This document shows, one piece after another, positions 32,660-33,566 of a stretch of 33,566 bases of DNA. A program made the position numbers and the translations under genes. The DNA comes from an uncultured Actinomycetes bacterium (lineage in GTDB: Bacteria > Actinomycetota > Actinomycetes > Nanopelagicales > Nanopelagicaceae). The notes under the pieces were generated by a model that saw nothing but the letters and a program-made list of their open reading frames with translations, was not told the DNA's origin and ran no database searches. The stretch is from assembly GCA_937876245.1 (NCBI GenBank), contig CALEGP010000011.1:1-33566 (forward strand). Reading direction: 5' to 3'. How positions within the stretch are numbered: position 1 is the first letter of the stretch; every line of letters begins with the position of its first letter.

Positions 32660-33566
32660 CTACCCACCCCTTTGCCCACTGCGGTTATAGACGAAGTAGC
32701 GGCTAGTTGTTGTAGTAGTTCCGATATATGAAGGATCTGTTGGATTTAGCGTTGCCGTGATAACAACATAGCCTCTAGTAGAAGGTCGGTAGGAGCAGGT
32801 AACAGTTGCGCTTGCTAGTACTACCTTCTTCTTGCACCTTGGTATTACCTTGCCATTGACCTTAAAGGTGACCTTGCCAGCAACAGATGAGCTTGCAGTA
32901 ACTGCCTTTGCCTGGCGGTAGGTAAGTGCGCCTGGCTCTAGAGTGATTGTGGCGCTAACGCTGGTGGTGGAGATATTGATAGTTGTATCTGCTGACTGCG
33001 CTGCTAGGTAATTGTCATTCTCTGCAAGGCTAGACCTAATGACACAGCTACCAGCTGCAGTGGGAGTAAGAGTTGAACCTTCGATAGTGCAAGATCCTGA
33101 GATCACTGTGTAGGTAAAGGTGCCCCCGGTTGAACCACCGGAGGAGGTAAGTGAAAGATCACTGCCAAAGCTTGCAGAGGTAGATGTGATGTTGATGGGG
33201 GCCTGGTAGGCCTTGCCAATCTGACCAGTTGCATCAGAGGTCGATGAGGCTGAGCCGCCGTCATTTGTTGCAGTGACGGTCGACTTTAGATACTTACCAA
33301 CATCTGCCGTAGCCAAGTTATAGGTTGAACTAGTTGCACCAGAGATATTTGAATAAGACCCACCAGATGAATCGGCTCGACTCCACTGGTAGGAGAATGA
33401 GGTTGGTGTGTTGGTCCACGTGCCAGTAGTCGTGGTCAAAGTTTCACCAATTGTGGTTACTCCGCTTATGGTTGGGGCTGCTGAGTTTGAGGGAGGTGGT
33501 GTGTAGCGAACAATTTCTTCTAAGTTAAATAGGGATGTTTTGAAATTTTGGAATATCGATCCAGCA
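32660..33566 (-). CDS. Large Ig-like-repeat surface protein, C-terminal part (5' truncated by window)
   Basis: The minus-strand frame is open from the right edge of the window to TAG at 32660, about 301 codons. The TTG at 33437-33439 is internal, not a start: the frame continues upstream as IVRYTPPPSNSAAPTISGVT. Layout: a linker with PPP, an Ig-like domain (PTISGVTTIGETL through a Y-Q-W motif to DVGKYLKSTVTATN), a second β-domain beginning GKAYQAPINITST and ending NYLAAQSADTTINIS, and a third Ig-like domain (GKVTFKVNGKVIP) with paired cysteines. The composition, rich in S, T and G, fits a secreted or wall-bound adhesin-like protein. The N terminus and any signal or anchor lie outside. Confidence 0.85.
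   Translation of the reverse strand, partial: AGSIFQNFKTSLFNLEEIVRYTPPPSNSAAPTISGVTTIGETLTTTTGTWTNTPTSFSYQWSRADSSGGSYSNISGATSSTYNLATADVGKYLKSTVTATNDGGSASSTSDATGQIGKAYQAPINITSTSASFGSDLSLTSSGGSTGGTFTYTVISGSCTIEGSTLTPTAAGSCVIRSSLAENDNYLAAQSADTTINISTTSVSATITLEPGALTYRQAKAVTASSSVAGKVTFKVNGKVIPRCKKKVVLASATVTCSYRPSTRGYVVITATLNPTDPSYIGTTTTTSRYFVYNRSGQRGG

Noticed and set aside
33437-33439. TTG as the start of the Ig-like protein
   Set aside because: The frame continues open to the window edge with matching Pro-rich and Ig-like sequence, so the gene is truncated by the window.
1-33566. CRISPR arrays, insertion sequences, phage or toxin-antitoxin modules
   Set aside because: No regular repeats with spacers, transposase, integrase or toxin-like pairs were seen on either strand.

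Overview
The window looks like a chromosomal segment from a low-GC, streamlined actinobacterium, most like the freshwater acI / Ca. Nanopelagicales group. This rests on content, not on a database search. Many genes are actinobacterial hallmarks (AdnA/AdnB helicase-nucleases, UvrD2, DUF3817, DUF4307, DUF6542, a PIN-PhoH fusion, a short-chain cis-prenyltransferase). The gene order recalls two Mycobacterium tuberculosis neighbourhoods: adnA-adnB-nudC-uvrD2 (Rv3202c-Rv3198c) and ychF/DUF6542/ispH/xseA/xseB with phoH2, Rv1086 and greA nearby. Base composition is mid-40s % GC by eye. Genes are packed with 0-50 nt gaps and several overlaps. I see no rRNA, tRNA, CRISPR array, insertion sequence or phage gene.

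Layout. 1-13400 is mostly minus strand: ychF, typA, adnA and adnB form one run (two GTPases, then the double-strand-break resection machine). A plus-strand endonuclease/exonuclease/phosphatase-family gene interrupts the block. Then come nudC, uvrD2 and an unannotated 59-codon ORF ending at a strong terminator. 13400-19080 holds rmuC plus a DUF6542 membrane protein, ispH in the opposite direction, and xseA-xseB-fumarase. 19090-23500 (minus) carries a secreted transglycosylase-like protein, PIN-PhoH, and an operon of a new 51-residue membrane ORF, SURF1, DUF3817 and a cis-prenyltransferase. 23530-29860 holds DUF4307 and greA, a DrrAB-like ABC exporter, two MFS transporters and a Bax inhibitor-1-like protein. 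30020-33566 is an envelope region: secreted cytochrome-b5-like protein, Lnt, a small exported protein, and the C-terminal part of an Ig-like-repeat surface protein that runs off the window.

The strongest cross-window signal is regulatory. Twelve transcription-unit starts carry a TAnnnT -10 box so close to the start codon that the mRNA should be leaderless or nearly so. In eight of them the spacer is exactly 6 nt. By contrast, several genes inside operons or behind long leaders have clear Shine-Dalgarno sequences. Other points worth a second look: a perfect 17-bp terminator-like stem inside the start of the second MFS gene; two long gaps flanking phoH, one with competing inverted repeats; a UvrD2 lacking its HRDC and tetracysteine tail; and small genes that ordinary length cut-offs miss. 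I did not find a clearly new multi-gene system.
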